Source of the DNA: Ardenticatenia bacterium
GTDB lineage: Bacteria > Chloroflexota > Anaerolineae > Ardenticatenales > Ardenticatenaceae
DNA: 34,225 nt
Assembly (NCBI GenBank): GCA_030949995.1
Contig: JAUZRY010000096.1
Location: 1-34,225 of the forward strand
Direction of reading: 5' to 3'
Of the stretch, positions 1 through 7,395 are shown in pieces. The notes under the pieces are model-generated. The model was given only the letters and a program-made list of their open reading frames with translations, did no database searches and was not told the origin of the DNA. Both the position numbers and the translations under genes were made by a program. Every line of letters starts with the position of its first letter. Positions within the stretch are counted from its first letter, which is position 1.

Positions 1-629
1 CACATAACTGCCTCCCACGCCGTCAGCGTGATGGCCTCGCGATCCACTTTGCTCTTTTTCGCCACCAGGGACAATGCTTTCTCAAATGCTCGACGAGCCT
101 TGTCTGGCAATACGGATGTGTTCATCTGTTCCTCCTCATCGGAAGCACCTTCATCTTCAGGCGTCGAAATGGGGACAGGTTGACACAGCAGCACGACTTG
201 GCCTTCCTCGTCCGTGCGGAACTCGTACTTTTGGGTGTCAACGAGGACCACAATGCGATATCCTGGCGTTACAACGGGCTGGTACATCTGACCTGGTTTT
301 GGACATTCAAAGGAGGTATCCCGCCACTCGCGCTTCTCGATCAAGATCACCTGAACCTCATTGGCGTTCACTTCGCGGCCGAGCAGATCCGACAGCTGTC
401 CCACAATGGCCCGCAAGGCCTGTGGGGGCACAAGTTCCTCGGTGATCATCGTCGGTGTGGCCGCAGGTTCGGTGCGCACCGCCGCAGGTTCAGGAGTGCT
501 CACCGCAGCGCGAAAGCCCTCCTCAGTGGGCGCGAGCGAAGATGATGCTGCACAGGCAGCGAGCATCAAGGTGATCCCCAGGACTGCAAGTCCGGTGAAC
601 AGGCGAGCGCTTCTTGGCCACTTAGCCAT
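1..629 (-). CDS. Secreted lipoprotein, uncharacterised (3' end beyond left edge)
   Basis: The frame is open from ATG 629 to the window edge without a stop, giving at least 209 residues; the C-terminus is missing. The start is preceded by AAGGAGGTGAGG, a strong ribosome-binding site. Residues 1-26 form a lipoprotein signal peptide: basic start (MAKWPRSAR), hydrophobic core, and lipobox LAAC with the acylated Cys near residue 26. A Pro/Thr/Glu-rich linker follows. The middle holds the pattern W-R-D...C-P-x-P-G-Q-M-Y...T-P-G-Y-R-I followed by a Tyr-containing beta stretch (YEFRTDEEG). I recognise this module from uncharacterised lipoproteins of Chloroflexi and related bacteria but know no function for it. 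After an acidic linker comes a predicted helical segment (LPDKARRAFEKAL...AITLTAWEAV), vaguely ChaB-like; that resemblance is weak. Probably anchored to the outer face of the membrane. No neighbour suggests a role. Confidence 0.72.
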   Translation of the reverse strand, partial: MAKWPRSARLFTGLAVLGITLMLAACAASSSLAPTEEGFRAAVSTPEPAAVRTEPAATPTMITEELVPPQALRAIVGQLSDLLGREVNANEVQVILIEKREWRDTSFECPKPGQMYQPVVTPGYRIVVLVDTQKYEFRTDEEGQVVLLCQPVPISTPEDEGASDEEEQMNTSVLPDKARRAFEKALSLVAKKSKVDREAITLTAWEAVM

Positions 630-670
630 TGGTCCTCACCTCCTTGGTTGGGATTGTGGTCAACCTCATG

Positions 671-686
671 AGAGCTTTCTAGCTCT
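671..686. repeat. Perfect inverted repeat between lipoprotein and YggU genes
   Basis: AGAGCT-TTCT-AGCTCT is a perfect 6-bp stem with a 4-nt loop. It lies 42 nt upstream of the lipoprotein ATG and downstream of the YggU stop, both on the minus strand. No T-run follows it, so it is not a standard intrinsic terminator. It may be an operator or mRNA hairpin. Confidence 0.35.
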
Positions 687-743
687 TAGGGGCTAAATTT
701 GATGGTGTCGTCCCCTCACTCTCTGAAACGCTCACTCAGTCCT

Positions 744-1037
744 TTAAGTTCCCGGGGAAAGGCGAGCTTTGACATCTTCGAGCGTTATCCCGCGCACAAT
801 GATTCGTTTTCGCCGACTTGTCTGGCCGCGTACCACAGCCACATCGTGCCTCGACACGCCCAAGAGGTGGGCCAAGAAGTTGACAAGCGCTTCATTGGCC
901 CGTCCTCGGTGTGGGGGAGCTGCTACGCGGATTTTGATCGCATCGCCTACTATCCCCACGACCTCCGATCGACGTGCTCTCGGCTGCACGTGGACACGAA
1001 TGAGTACTCCCTCCGCACACTGGTGCCAAGGCTCCAC
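744..1037 (-). CDS. YggU/DUF167 family protein (UPF0235)
   Basis: A 97-residue protein matching the small DUF167/YggU family (usually about 95-100 residues). The family core is visible: an early beta strand (LIRVHVQPRARRSEVVG), then IKIRVAAPPHRGRANEAL, a helix with F-L-A-x-L-L-G-V, and a final strand with the basic stretch RGQTSRRKRIIV. The family fold is known but its biochemical role is not settled; members are widespread and often sit by cell-division or YlmG-type genes. The start is GTG 1037, preceded by GAGGGG at a good distance. It is divergent from def, with about 100 bp between the two starts. Confidence 0.88.
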   Translation of the reverse strand: MEPWHQCAEGVLIRVHVQPRARRSEVVGIVGDAIKIRVAAPPHRGRANEALVNFLAHLLGVSRHDVAVVRGQTSRRKRIIVRGITLEDVKARLSPGT

Positions 1038-1058
1038 GATTTCCCCTCACAGTGTTGC

Positions 1059-1087
1059 GTGACACGATGCCCAGAATATGCTATACT
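1059..1087 (+). promoter_or_regulatory. Promoter of def (extended -10)
   Basis: GTGACA (1059-1064) is followed after 17 bp by TATACT (1082-1087), preceded by TG at 1079-1080 (TGcTATACT, an extended -10). It lies about 54 bp upstream of the deformylase ATG and fits a housekeeping sigma-70-type promoter. Confidence 0.6.
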
Positions 1088-1140
1088 TTTGAGGACGAAG
1101 GACCACATTCCGCCTAGACAACGGCAAACAGGTGAAGGAA

Positions 1141-1686
1141 ATGGCTGTACGCGAAATAGTGCTCATTGGTGATCCTATTTTACGGCAAAAGGCCCATCCT
1201 GTGGAACGCTTCGATCCTGAATTGCGCACCTTGGTGAGAGATATGATCGAGACCATGCGCCAAGCTCAGGGCGTAGGTCTGGCCGCTCCCCAAGTGGGTG
1301 TGCGCAAGCGAGTGTTGGTGTTTGAAATTCCCGTCGACGAAGACGATGAGATGTCCTCCTCTGTCCCCCCCAGTCCTTGGATCGGCAAGCCCTTCGCGCT
1401 GGTGAACCCCGAGATTCTGGAAGCAAGTCAAGAGATGGAGGAGGGCATTGAAGGCTGTCTCTCCATCCCGGGCTACGTGGGCGAAGTGCGACGTCATGTG
1501 CGGGTGGTGGTGCAAGGCCGTAACGAATGGGGAAAACCACGCCGTATCGAGGCAGAGGGGTTCTTGGCCCGGGTGCTCCAACACGAGATTGACCATCTCA
1601 ACGGCATCCTGTACGTTGACCGGCTGGAGAGCCGTGATAAGCTCTACAAGCTGGAGGAAGAGGAAGAAACGGCCGCGCCGGCGTGA
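1141..1686 (+). CDS. def: Peptide deformylase
   Basis: Removes the formyl group from the N-terminal methionine of new proteins; a cytosolic metal-dependent hydrolase. All three family motifs are intact in 181 residues: GVGLAAPQ (44-51), EGCLS (104-108, metal-binding Cys106) and HEIDH (148-152, two metal-binding His and the catalytic Glu). ATG 1141 is chosen because AGGTGAAGGA lies directly before it; an in-frame GTG at 1132 would lie inside that site. The loop around residues 64-84 is acidic and Ser/Pro-rich and slightly longer than in short-form enzymes. The C-terminus is a Glu-rich tail (LEEEEET). The gene is monocistronic here (fmt, its common partner, is absent) and converges with the transporter operon, with 14 bp between the stops and no obvious terminator. 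Confidence 0.96.
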   Translation: MAVREIVLIGDPILRQKAHPVERFDPELRTLVRDMIETMRQAQGVGLAAPQVGVRKRVLVFEIPVDEDDEMSSSVPPSPWIGKPFALVNPEILEASQEMEEGIEGCLSIPGYVGEVRRHVRVVVQGRNEWGKPRRIEAEGFLARVLQHEIDHLNGILYVDRLESRDKLYKLEEEEETAAPA

Positions 1687-1700
1687 AGGTGGCCGTTCCC

Positions 1701-2531
1701 TTACGCCCGCCCTCTCCACACCCACACGCCCCCGAAGAGGAGCGTAGCCGTCAGCACAATGGCGGCCCCCGAGGCGACCGAGAAGTAGAAGGAAACGTAG
1801 AGCCCGATCAGACCGGCCATTATCCCCACGGCCACTGCCAGCGCCATCATGGTGGACAGACGGTGGGCCAGGAGTTGGGCTGTGGCCGCCGGCGTGATCA
1901 ACATGGCCAACGTGAGGGCTGTACCCACCGTCTGCAGCGAGACCACCACGCTCAGGGCAATGAGGACCACGAAGATATCGTTGAGCCGGCCAACGGGTAA
2001 CTTCAAGGTGGCCGCCAGGAGGGGATCAAAGGCCAGAATGAGGAATTCCCGGTAGTACCAGACCACGGCCAGGACCACCCCGCCGCCGACCACCCCCATG
2101 CGAACCAGATCAGCACGGCTGACGGCCAGCACGTTGCCGAAGAGAATGTGGGTGAGGTCCACGGCAAAGGTGCGTCCGGTGGAGATCATGGCGATGCCCA
2201 AGGCGAACATGCCGGCGAACGTGATGCCAATGGCCGTGTCCTCGCTCACTTGCCTTCCGGCGCTCAGCCTGGCAATGAGCAGTGCAGCCACCAGTGCGGC
2301 CACCAACCCGCCCCAGAAGAGCCCTTCTCCCCGTGCCCCGACCAGCAAATAGGCTACGGCCAGGCCCGGCAGAATGGCGTGAGCCAGCGCGTCCCCAAAG
2401 AACGCCATGCCCCGGAGCACGACATAGCTGCCCACGACGCCACCCACAAGGCCTACCAGAGTCGCCGCGATCACAGCGTGGACGAAGAAGGGGTATCGCC
2501 AGGGAAGAATGAGCCACTCAACTGCTGACAT
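1701..2531 (-). CDS. znuB: Metal ABC transporter permease (ZnuB/TroC type)
   Basis: Integral membrane subunit of a zinc/manganese-type ABC importer (ABC-3 family), 276 residues, the usual size. The sequence is a series of hydrophobic segments with the family signature near the N-terminus (GSYVVLRGMAFFGDALAHAILPG) and the characteristic central stretch ending in LKLPVGRLNDIF, followed by LTLAMLITPAATAQLLAHRL. It overlaps the ATP-binding gene by 14 nt, so the two are probably translated together. It is the last gene of the regulator-SBP-ATPase-permease operon. Zinc is the likeliest substrate given the Fur-family gene at the operon head, but manganese or iron cannot be excluded from sequence. 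Confidence 0.92.
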   Translation of the reverse strand: MSAVEWLILPWRYPFFVHAVIAATLVGLVGGVVGSYVVLRGMAFFGDALAHAILPGLAVAYLLVGARGEGLFWGGLVAALVAALLIARLSAGRQVSEDTAIGITFAGMFALGIAMISTGRTFAVDLTHILFGNVLAVSRADLVRMGVVGGGVVLAVVWYYREFLILAFDPLLAATLKLPVGRLNDIFVVLIALSVVVSLQTVGTALTLAMLITPAATAQLLAHRLSTMMALAVAVGIMAGLIGLYVSFYFSVASGAAIVLTATLLFGGVWVWRGRA

Positions 2532-3291
2532 GTGGCCTCACCTCGTACAGAGAAGATTCGGAATCGTCCAGAAACTCGAAGATCTCTGCCAAGTGATCAG
2601 GCTGCAGCAACACATCAGGAGGGCCGTCACCGACTAGATGGCCGGCCCGCAGGAAGAGCACGCGGTCGAACTGTTGGGCCAAGCTGAGACTGTGAGTGGC
2701 CACCAGCACTGTGACCGTCTGTTCCCGCAAGCGTTGAAGAGTCTCCATAATCACCTGCTGGCTGCCCACATCAATGCCCTGCAAGGGCTCATCCAGAAGA
2801 AGAATGCGCGCTTCTTGGGCCAGCGCGCGTGCTAAGAACACGCGCCGGCGTTGTCCACCGGAGAGTGCTGTAATGGGGCGTGCTGCCACGTGGCCCAGAT
2901 GAACCCGCTCTAACGCCGCCAACACGGCCTGGCGGTCACGCCGGGCAGGCGGACGCAAGCGCCTGAGGAACCGGTAGCGTCCCATCATCACCACGTCGAA
3001 GACGGTGACCGGGAAGCGCTTCGGCACGTGGAGCTCTTGGGGCAAGTAGGCCACGCTTACCCTGGCCCGGTCGGCTCGCTCGCCGAAGAGGCACACCGTG
3101 CCAACAGTGAGGGGCAACACCCCGGCCACCACGTTCAGCAGCGTGGACTTGCCGGCGCCGTTCGCACCTAACACCGCCACTTGTTCGCCGGGGGCCACGC
3201 GAAATGTCACCTGGTGCAGCACTGGATGAGTGCCGTACCCGGCCGACACGTGGAGACACTCGACGGCCAGTGTGGTTGTGATCGCGCTCAT
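2518..3291 (-). CDS. znuC: Metal ABC transporter ATP-binding protein (ZnuC/TroB type)
   Basis: Cytoplasmic ATPase that powers the neighbouring permease, 257 residues. Walker A is GANGAGKST (42-50), the Q-loop is in VAYLPQE, the ABC signature is LSGGQ followed by RRRVFLARAL, Walker B is RILLLDEP, and the switch His is in VATHSLS. The product matches the ZnuC/MntA group of short metal-importer ATPases. Its ATG overlaps the stop of the substrate-binding gene (ATGA, 3288-3291), showing translational coupling. Confidence 0.94.
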   Translation of the reverse strand: MSAITTTLAVECLHVSAGYGTHPVLHQVTFRVAPGEQVAVLGANGAGKSTLLNVVAGVLPLTVGTVCLFGERADRARVSVAYLPQELHVPKRFPVTVFDVVMMGRYRFLRRLRPPARRDRQAVLAALERVHLGHVAARPITALSGGQRRRVFLARALAQEARILLLDEPLQGIDVGSQQVIMETLQRLREQTVTVLVATHSLSLAQQFDRVLFLRAGHLVGDGPPDVLLQPDHLAEIFEFLDDSESSLYEVRPHVSS

Positions 3292-4217
3292 CGCAAATTC
3301 TCCACCAGCAGCGTCACATTGTGGCGCATCATGGCCTCGTAGGTGGCGACCTCCTCCCTGTTGGGATCGGGCTGGTCCACCAGCCCGGTGACCACACGGG
3401 CACCTGTCGCCCGGGCCACTTGATCGGCCAAGGCCGGGTTAACGCCCTGTTCCACGAAGATAGCCGGCACCTGGTGTGCCTGTACCATCTCGATGAGGCG
3501 TCGCAGGTCGGCCGCCGAGGGCTCGGCTTCGGTGCTCACGCCCGGCATCACTGTGCCCACGTGGGTGAAGCCGTACTCCTCGGCGAAGTAGCCGAGGACG
3601 CGGTGTGTGGTCACCAACAAGCGGCGTTCGGGCGGCACCGTGGCCACTTGGGCGCGAATCCATGTGTCCAGTGCCTCAAGACGCTGCACCAGCGCGCGGG
3701 CGTTCTGGGCGTAGGTCTGCTCCCCTGCCGGGTCCACCCGGATCAGGGCGTCGCGGATGGCCTCCACGTAGGCCACGGCGTGGGGCACGCTGAGCCAAAA
3801 GTGAGGGTCCACTTCCCCGGCGTCGTCCACCAGGGGCGATAGTCCACCGCTGACCACGACCACGCGCTCGGGGGGCACTTGACTCTCCACCAAACGCTCC
3901 ACACCCGGCGCCAAGTTGGCCCCGTTGAGGAGCACCAGATCGGCCTGGGGCAACGTCCGCAGCACTTGGGAGGACGGTTGGTACGTGTGGGGGTCTTGGC
4001 CGGGCGGAATCAACGTGAAGATTGTGGCCCGTTCTCCGGCCACCTGCGCGGCAAACTCGGCAATGACCGGCGTCTCCACCGCCACGAGTACCGTATCGAC
4101 CTCAGCCGTTCCCCCCTGAGAACGGCACCCAACCAGCCCGGCGGAGGTGACCACGACGCCGAACCACCCGAGGAGAATGGCGCTCACAGAGGTGCTGAGC
4201 CCGGGTTGTCCTGACAT
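3288..4217 (-). CDS. znuA: Metal ABC transporter substrate-binding lipoprotein (ZnuA/TroA type)
   Basis: Extracytoplasmic metal-binding protein of the cluster A-I (SBP_bac_9) family. Residues 1-31 are a lipoprotein signal with lipobox LVGC (Cys31). Expected metal ligands are present: His77 (GQDPHTYQ), His139 (VDPHFWLS), His205 (TTHRVLGY) and an acidic residue near 281-284. The long His-rich loop of many ZnuA proteins is absent; the loop after the first His is short, as in TroA/MntC proteins, so metal preference is uncertain. The start is set at ATG 4217, with GGGAG nine bases upstream; an in-frame ATG at 4226 follows GGGAG directly and is less likely. The gene overlaps the 3' end of the Fur-family gene by about 34 nt. 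Confidence 0.92.
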   Translation of the reverse strand: MSGQPGLSTSVSAILLGWFGVVVTSAGLVGCRSQGGTAEVDTVLVAVETPVIAEFAAQVAGERATIFTLIPPGQDPHTYQPSSQVLRTLPQADLVLLNGANLAPGVERLVESQVPPERVVVVSGGLSPLVDDAGEVDPHFWLSVPHAVAYVEAIRDALIRVDPAGEQTYAQNARALVQRLEALDTWIRAQVATVPPERRLLVTTHRVLGYFAEEYGFTHVGTVMPGVSTEAEPSAADLRRLIEMVQAHQVPAIFVEQGVNPALADQVARATGARVVTGLVDQPDPNREEVATYEAMMRHNVTLLVENLR

Positions 4218-4630
4218 GCTTCGCATCTCCCGTAGATTTCTACCAGGTGGCCCTGTACCTGGAATCCGAACCGACTGGCCAGGGACTTCTCAAGGTCTCG
4301 GAGCGCACATTCGTTAAGCTCAACTGTGCGGCGGCACTCCACACACACCAGGTGGTGGTGACAGCACGCCGGGGTGAGCATGTAGACAGTGGTGGCCCGC
4401 CCCATGGCCGACACTTGTACCACGCCCAGCCGAGTCAGAAGCTCTAAGGCACGGTAGACCGAGGCTCGGCCCACATCGGGTGCCTTCTGGCGCACGGCGG
4501 CCACGATCTCGGAGGCCCCCATGTGAGTCTCTCCGCCAGCCAACACCTCAATGACCACACGGCGGGGCCGCGTGAGCTTGTATCCCTCTGCCCGAATGCG
4601 CTTGAAGATGGCGTGAAGTGAAGCACTCAT
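4184..4630 (-). CDS. Fur-family metalloregulator (probable Zur)
   Basis: Dimeric metal-sensing repressor. The N-terminal winged helix spans residues 6-80 (recognition region GRASVYRALELLTRLG). The C-terminal half carries the metal and dimerisation residues: CCHHH (89-93), CVEC (96-99) and CEAC (136-139), the two CxxC pairs forming the structural zinc site of the family. It heads the metal-import operon, which supports a zinc-uptake repressor (Zur); Mur/Mnt-type specificity remains possible. ATG 4630 gives a 148-residue protein of normal length. An in-frame GTG at 4660 would add ten residues; neither start has a clear ribosome-binding site. Confidence 0.9.
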   Translation of the reverse strand: MSASLHAIFKRIRAEGYKLTRPRRVVIEVLAGGETHMGASEIVAAVRQKAPDVGRASVYRALELLTRLGVVQVSAMGRATTVYMLTPACCHHHLVCVECRRTVELNECALRDLEKSLASRFGFQVQGHLVEIYGRCEACQDNPGSAPL

Positions 4631-4686
4631 CGCTGCAGGTTCCGCACAAGGCACCAGCACATTCCGGGTGCCAATACGCTACGAAG

Positions 4687-4701
4687 TGAGATGTTGTCTC
4701 A
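4687..4701. promoter_or_regulatory. Candidate operator at the Fur/Znu transcription start
   Basis: TGAGA-TGTTG-TCTCA is a perfect 5-bp inverted repeat directly downstream of the -10 box of the operon promoter. Position and symmetry fit an autoregulatory repressor site. It does not match textbook Fur or Zur boxes, so assignment to the encoded regulator is inference. Confidence 0.45.
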
Positions 4702-4729
4702 ATTATACGCCGGGAAGGACAGGTGTCAA
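4702..4729 (-). promoter_or_regulatory. Promoter of the Fur/Znu operon
   Basis: Read on the minus strand: TTGACA (4729-4724), a 16-bp spacer, then TATAAT (4707-4702). Both hexamers are perfect sigma-70 consensus. The predicted start near 4695 falls inside the adjacent palindrome, so the default state would be strong expression unless repressed. Confidence 0.8.
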
Positions 4730-4762
4730 ACGAGAACGCACCGGATGAGGGGCAAGACGGGC

Positions 4763-4797
4763 AAAAATACAGCCCGGCCCCGATCAGGGGGCCGGGC
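4763..4797 (-). terminator. Intrinsic terminator of the sigma/anti-sigma operon
   Basis: On the minus strand GCCCGGCCCC pairs with GGGGCCGGGC (10 bp, 6-nt loop) and is followed by TGTATTTTTGC. It lies 29 bp beyond the stop of the membrane protein and insulates it from the Fur-operon promoter just downstream. Confidence 0.9.
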
Positions 4798-4825
4798 CAC
4801 GCACAGCTCGCCGTGTGGGAGGGAG

Positions 4826-6583
4826 TCAGGGCTCATTTCGGTCACGGCCACCAGGGTCGTCCTCGTCATGGTCGTCATCGTTATCGTCACCGTCGTCGGG
4901 CTCGGGCGTGGGCCGCGGACCACCGTCTCCCTCTCCGTGATCGGGTTCGGGCGTTGGAGGTGGTTCTCCGTTATCCTCGCCGTCATCAGGTTCCGGGGTG
5001 GGCGTGGGCAGCGGGGTTGGCGTACTCGTCGCCGGCGGCGGAGGGGGCGGCGTGCTCGTCGGCTGAGGTGCTGTCTCCTCGTCCTCCTCGTCCTCATCGT
5101 CACGCTCAGGCGTAGGCGTGGGCGACGGGTTGCCGGGTGACGGCGTGTTGGTGGACGGCGGGCCGTGGTCGTCGTCGCGGCCATCCCCATCGTCGTCGGG
5201 TTCAGGGGGCTCGGTCGGTTCTGGGACTTGACCATGTCCCTCGTCCTCGTCGCCCTCGTCCTGACCCATCTCGGGTGTTTGGGTGGGTTCGGGCTCAGGG
5301 GGTTCGCCTTCATCTGCTCCGTCGCCGGGGTGTGGTGTCTCGGCCGGGCCAGGTGTCGGCACTTCGTCCTCATCGTCGGGATGTGGTGTGCCGGTGGGTG
5401 ACGGCCGCCGTTCATGGAGCTCAACGCGCAGGGCCACCAGCCGCCCATCGGGCTGGCGAGCCGCACGGACTTCAACCACATCTCCCACGCCGGGGTCTCC
5501 CTCAATCTCCGTCTGGGAGGTGATCACTACCTGGCGCCCCCCAATGCGCCAGGTGGAACCGTCCACGGCCTCGACCACTCCGGTGAACTCGACTTCCACG
5601 ATCACCACTTCTGTGGGCGCCGGCGTGGCCGTGGGCGGCACTGGCGTGGCCGTGGGCGGCACTGGCGTGGCCGTGGGCGGCACTGGCGTGGCCGTGGGTG
5701 GCACCGCGGGCGTGGCCGTGGGTGGCGCCGGCGCGGTCACGGGCGTGGAGGTGGCCGCGGCCGGTGTGGCCGTCGCGGCGGGCGTGTCGGTTGGCGCTGG
5801 CGGCGGGGCCACCGGGGTGGGCACAGGGGTGGCCAGCTCTTCGATCAGGGACTGGATGTCCTCAGTAGCCTCCTCCAGCACTTGGGCAACAGGTTGTGCC
5901 GTAGCGCTCTTGCTCTCAAGGCTCTGATACTGGGCTAGCCAACGGTGCATGAGGGGCACCCGCTGTTCGGGTGGCAAGGCAGCACTGGCGGCCACGGCAC
6001 GCTCGAGCTCCTCTTCGGCCTCGGTGAGCAGTTCGGGGGGCACGGGGCGTCCCAGCTCCTGAAGGCGAACGGCCTCCTCCAGGCGCCGAGCAACGAGCTG
6101 GGCGTGCCAGTTGGCCTTGGCTTCGGGTGAGAAGGCGAAGAAGCCGCGCACGTTCTCGCCCGCGCGTTTGACCCCGTACAGGGGGGTTCCGGGCAAGCTT
6201 GTGCTGGAGGCGGAGACGGTGGAGGCAATAGCGAAGATCACGACGGCTGCCGCGGCGGCAGCCCACGTTCGCCATCTGGCCACTGCGCTCGTCCGCCGCT
6301 TTCGCCGGGCCGGTGAGCGCGGCTGCGAGAAGGCCGGCGGGAAGCTCAACACGCGGCGGGGCCGTCCGGCCGCCGATGCTGCCCGGGCCACGCGGGCTCG
6401 CCCCAGGGCAAAGGCTTCGGGGGAGAGACGCGGTGCCTCCAAGTGGCTCAGTCCCTGGGCCAAGCGCAGCAGAGGCTCGAGCTCCTCAGCGTGTTCGGGG
6501 TAAAGGGCCAGACACGCCTCCAACGACTCCCCACGTTCCATATGTTCGAGACAATCGGCCAGGGCTTCTTCTATCGTCATCAT
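4826..6583 (-). CDS. DUF5667-like membrane protein, probable anti-sigma partner, with acidic tail
   Basis: A 585-residue protein coupled to the ECF sigma gene by an ATGA overlap (6580-6583). Residues 1-75 are an acidic helical cytoplasmic region (IEEALADCLEHMERG, YPEHAEELEPLLRLAQ). Residues 106-124 are a single membrane segment. Residues 128-225 resemble DUF5667 (LPGTPLYGVKRAGENVR, then long helices). A Pro/Thr linker (about 252-325) contains VPPTATP heptads. Residues 330-390 look like a DUF5666-type beta domain (VEFTGVVEAVDGSTWRIGG). The last ~190 residues alternate Pro/Thr stretches with Asp/Glu runs and a few His. The zinc anti-sigma motif HxxxCxxC is absent, so sigma-factor inhibition rests on context. 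The outer part could sense or bind cations or wall polymers; that is speculation. Confidence 0.75.
   Translation of the reverse strand: MMTIEEALADCLEHMERGESLEACLALYPEHAEELEPLLRLAQGLSHLEAPRLSPEAFALGRARVARAASAAGRPRRVLSFPPAFSQPRSPARRKRRTSAVARWRTWAAAAAAVVIFAIASTVSASSTSLPGTPLYGVKRAGENVRGFFAFSPEAKANWHAQLVARRLEEAVRLQELGRPVPPELLTEAEEELERAVAASAALPPEQRVPLMHRWLAQYQSLESKSATAQPVAQVLEEATEDIQSLIEELATPVPTPVAPPPAPTDTPAATATPAAATSTPVTAPAPPTATPAVPPTATPVPPTATPVPPTATPVPPTATPAPTEVVIVEVEFTGVVEAVDGSTWRIGGRQVVITSQTEIEGDPGVGDVVEVRAARQPDGRLVALRVELHERRPSPTGTPHPDDEDEVPTPGPAETPHPGDGADEGEPPEPEPTQTPEMGQDEGDEDEGHGQVPEPTEPPEPDDDGDGRDDDHGPPSTNTPSPGNPSPTPTPERDDEDEEDEETAPQPTSTPPPPPPATSTPTPLPTPTPEPDDGEDNGEPPPTPEPDHGEGDGGPRPTPEPDDGDDNDDDHDEDDPGGRDRNEP
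5622..5705. repeat. Four tandem 21-bp coding repeats
   Basis: Unit ggcgtggccgtgggcggcact occurs at 5622, 5643 and 5664, with a slightly diverged copy at 5685 and a further degenerate copy after a 3-bp insertion. On the minus strand it encodes the VPPTATP heptad of the extracytoplasmic linker. Copy number may vary between strains. Confidence 0.9.
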
Positions 6584-7176
6584 GAGCGTATCTCGGGTGC
6601 CAGGTAATTTTGCAGGTTCCGCAGGGCGCGATGTTGCAGGGCTTTCACAGCCCCCTCGGTCATGTGCATGACCCGGGCAGTTTCGGCCACGCTGAGCCCT
6701 TCCAGGAAACGCAGTGTGATTACCTGCTGTTGTCGCTCGTTCAAGTTCGCCAGCGCGGCCACCACGCGCTCCATGGTTAGTTTTCGTTCCACCGCATCGT
6801 GGGGTGCCTCCTGGGGAGAAGCGAGGTGCATCGCTTTGTCCAGGGACACCGTGGTCCGGCGCGATTCCGCACGATACATGTCGGTCAGCAAGTGGCGCGC
6901 AATCTGATAGAGCCAGCCGGAGAAGATGACCACGTTGTCGCGAGGCTGGATGTGATATTGGTGAATGCGCTCGATCAGGCGCAAGAAGACCTGGGATGTG
7001 AGCTCCTCGGCCAGGTCCACATCTTGCAGGCGCACCAGGAGGAACCGGTATATTTTGTCGGCGTAGAGGGTGTACAGCTCCTCAAATGCTGCCGGATCAC
7101 CGGTTGATTGGGCACGTTGAATGAGTTCGACCAGGGTGGCTTCGTTGACGGACCGGTCCCGCTCTCTCCTGCTCAT
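6580..7176 (-). CDS. ECF-type RNA polymerase sigma factor
   Basis: A 198-residue group-4 sigma factor. Region 2 spans about residues 27-105 (FEELYTLYADKIYRFLL, DLAEELTSQVFLRLIER, SGWLYQIARHLLTDMYR) and region 4 spans about 138-192 (LNERQQQVITLRFLEGLSVAETA, MTEGAVKALQHRALRNL). There is no region 1.1 or 3. The downstream gene overlaps its stop and encodes a membrane protein, the usual sigma/anti-sigma arrangement. It should direct a small regulon in response to an envelope signal; no target can be named from this window. Confidence 0.93.
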   Translation of the reverse strand: MSRRERDRSVNEATLVELIQRAQSTGDPAAFEELYTLYADKIYRFLLVRLQDVDLAEELTSQVFLRLIERIHQYHIQPRDNVVIFSGWLYQIARHLLTDMYRAESRRTTVSLDKAMHLASPQEAPHDAVERKLTMERVVAALANLNERQQQVITLRFLEGLSVAETARVMHMTEGAVKALQHRALRNLQNYLAPEIRS

Positions 7177-7215
7177 TCTTAGAACTCTCGTCAGGTATAC
7201 GGTGTACAGAGGTTA

Positions 7216-7244
7216 AGGGTACGCCCGATTCACAGGATTGTGAA
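7216..7244 (-). promoter_or_regulatory. Candidate promoter and palindrome upstream of the ECF sigma gene
   Basis: Minus-strand reading: TTCACA, 17 bp, TACCCT about 40 nt before the sigma start. The -35 is the left half of a perfect 16-bp palindrome TTCACAGGATTGTGAA (7229-7244). The -10 is poor. The palindrome is directly visible; its regulatory role is inference. Confidence 0.35.
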
Positions 7245-7395
7245 GATGATACGGGAAAATCAGGAGCAGGCCAACTCGAACGGGGACCAGTGTGCCGGCA
7301 CGGCGCACATCACGCACCACGTCCGCCGGCAGGCGTGACGCTGACCACCGCCACCGGGACGGCCGAGCGGTTGGCCGTTCTCAGGCTGAGAAAGG

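Noticed and set aside
5622-5705. CRISPR-like repeat array
   Set aside because: The 21-bp units are directly adjacent without spacers and encode a VPPTATP heptad in a real gene.
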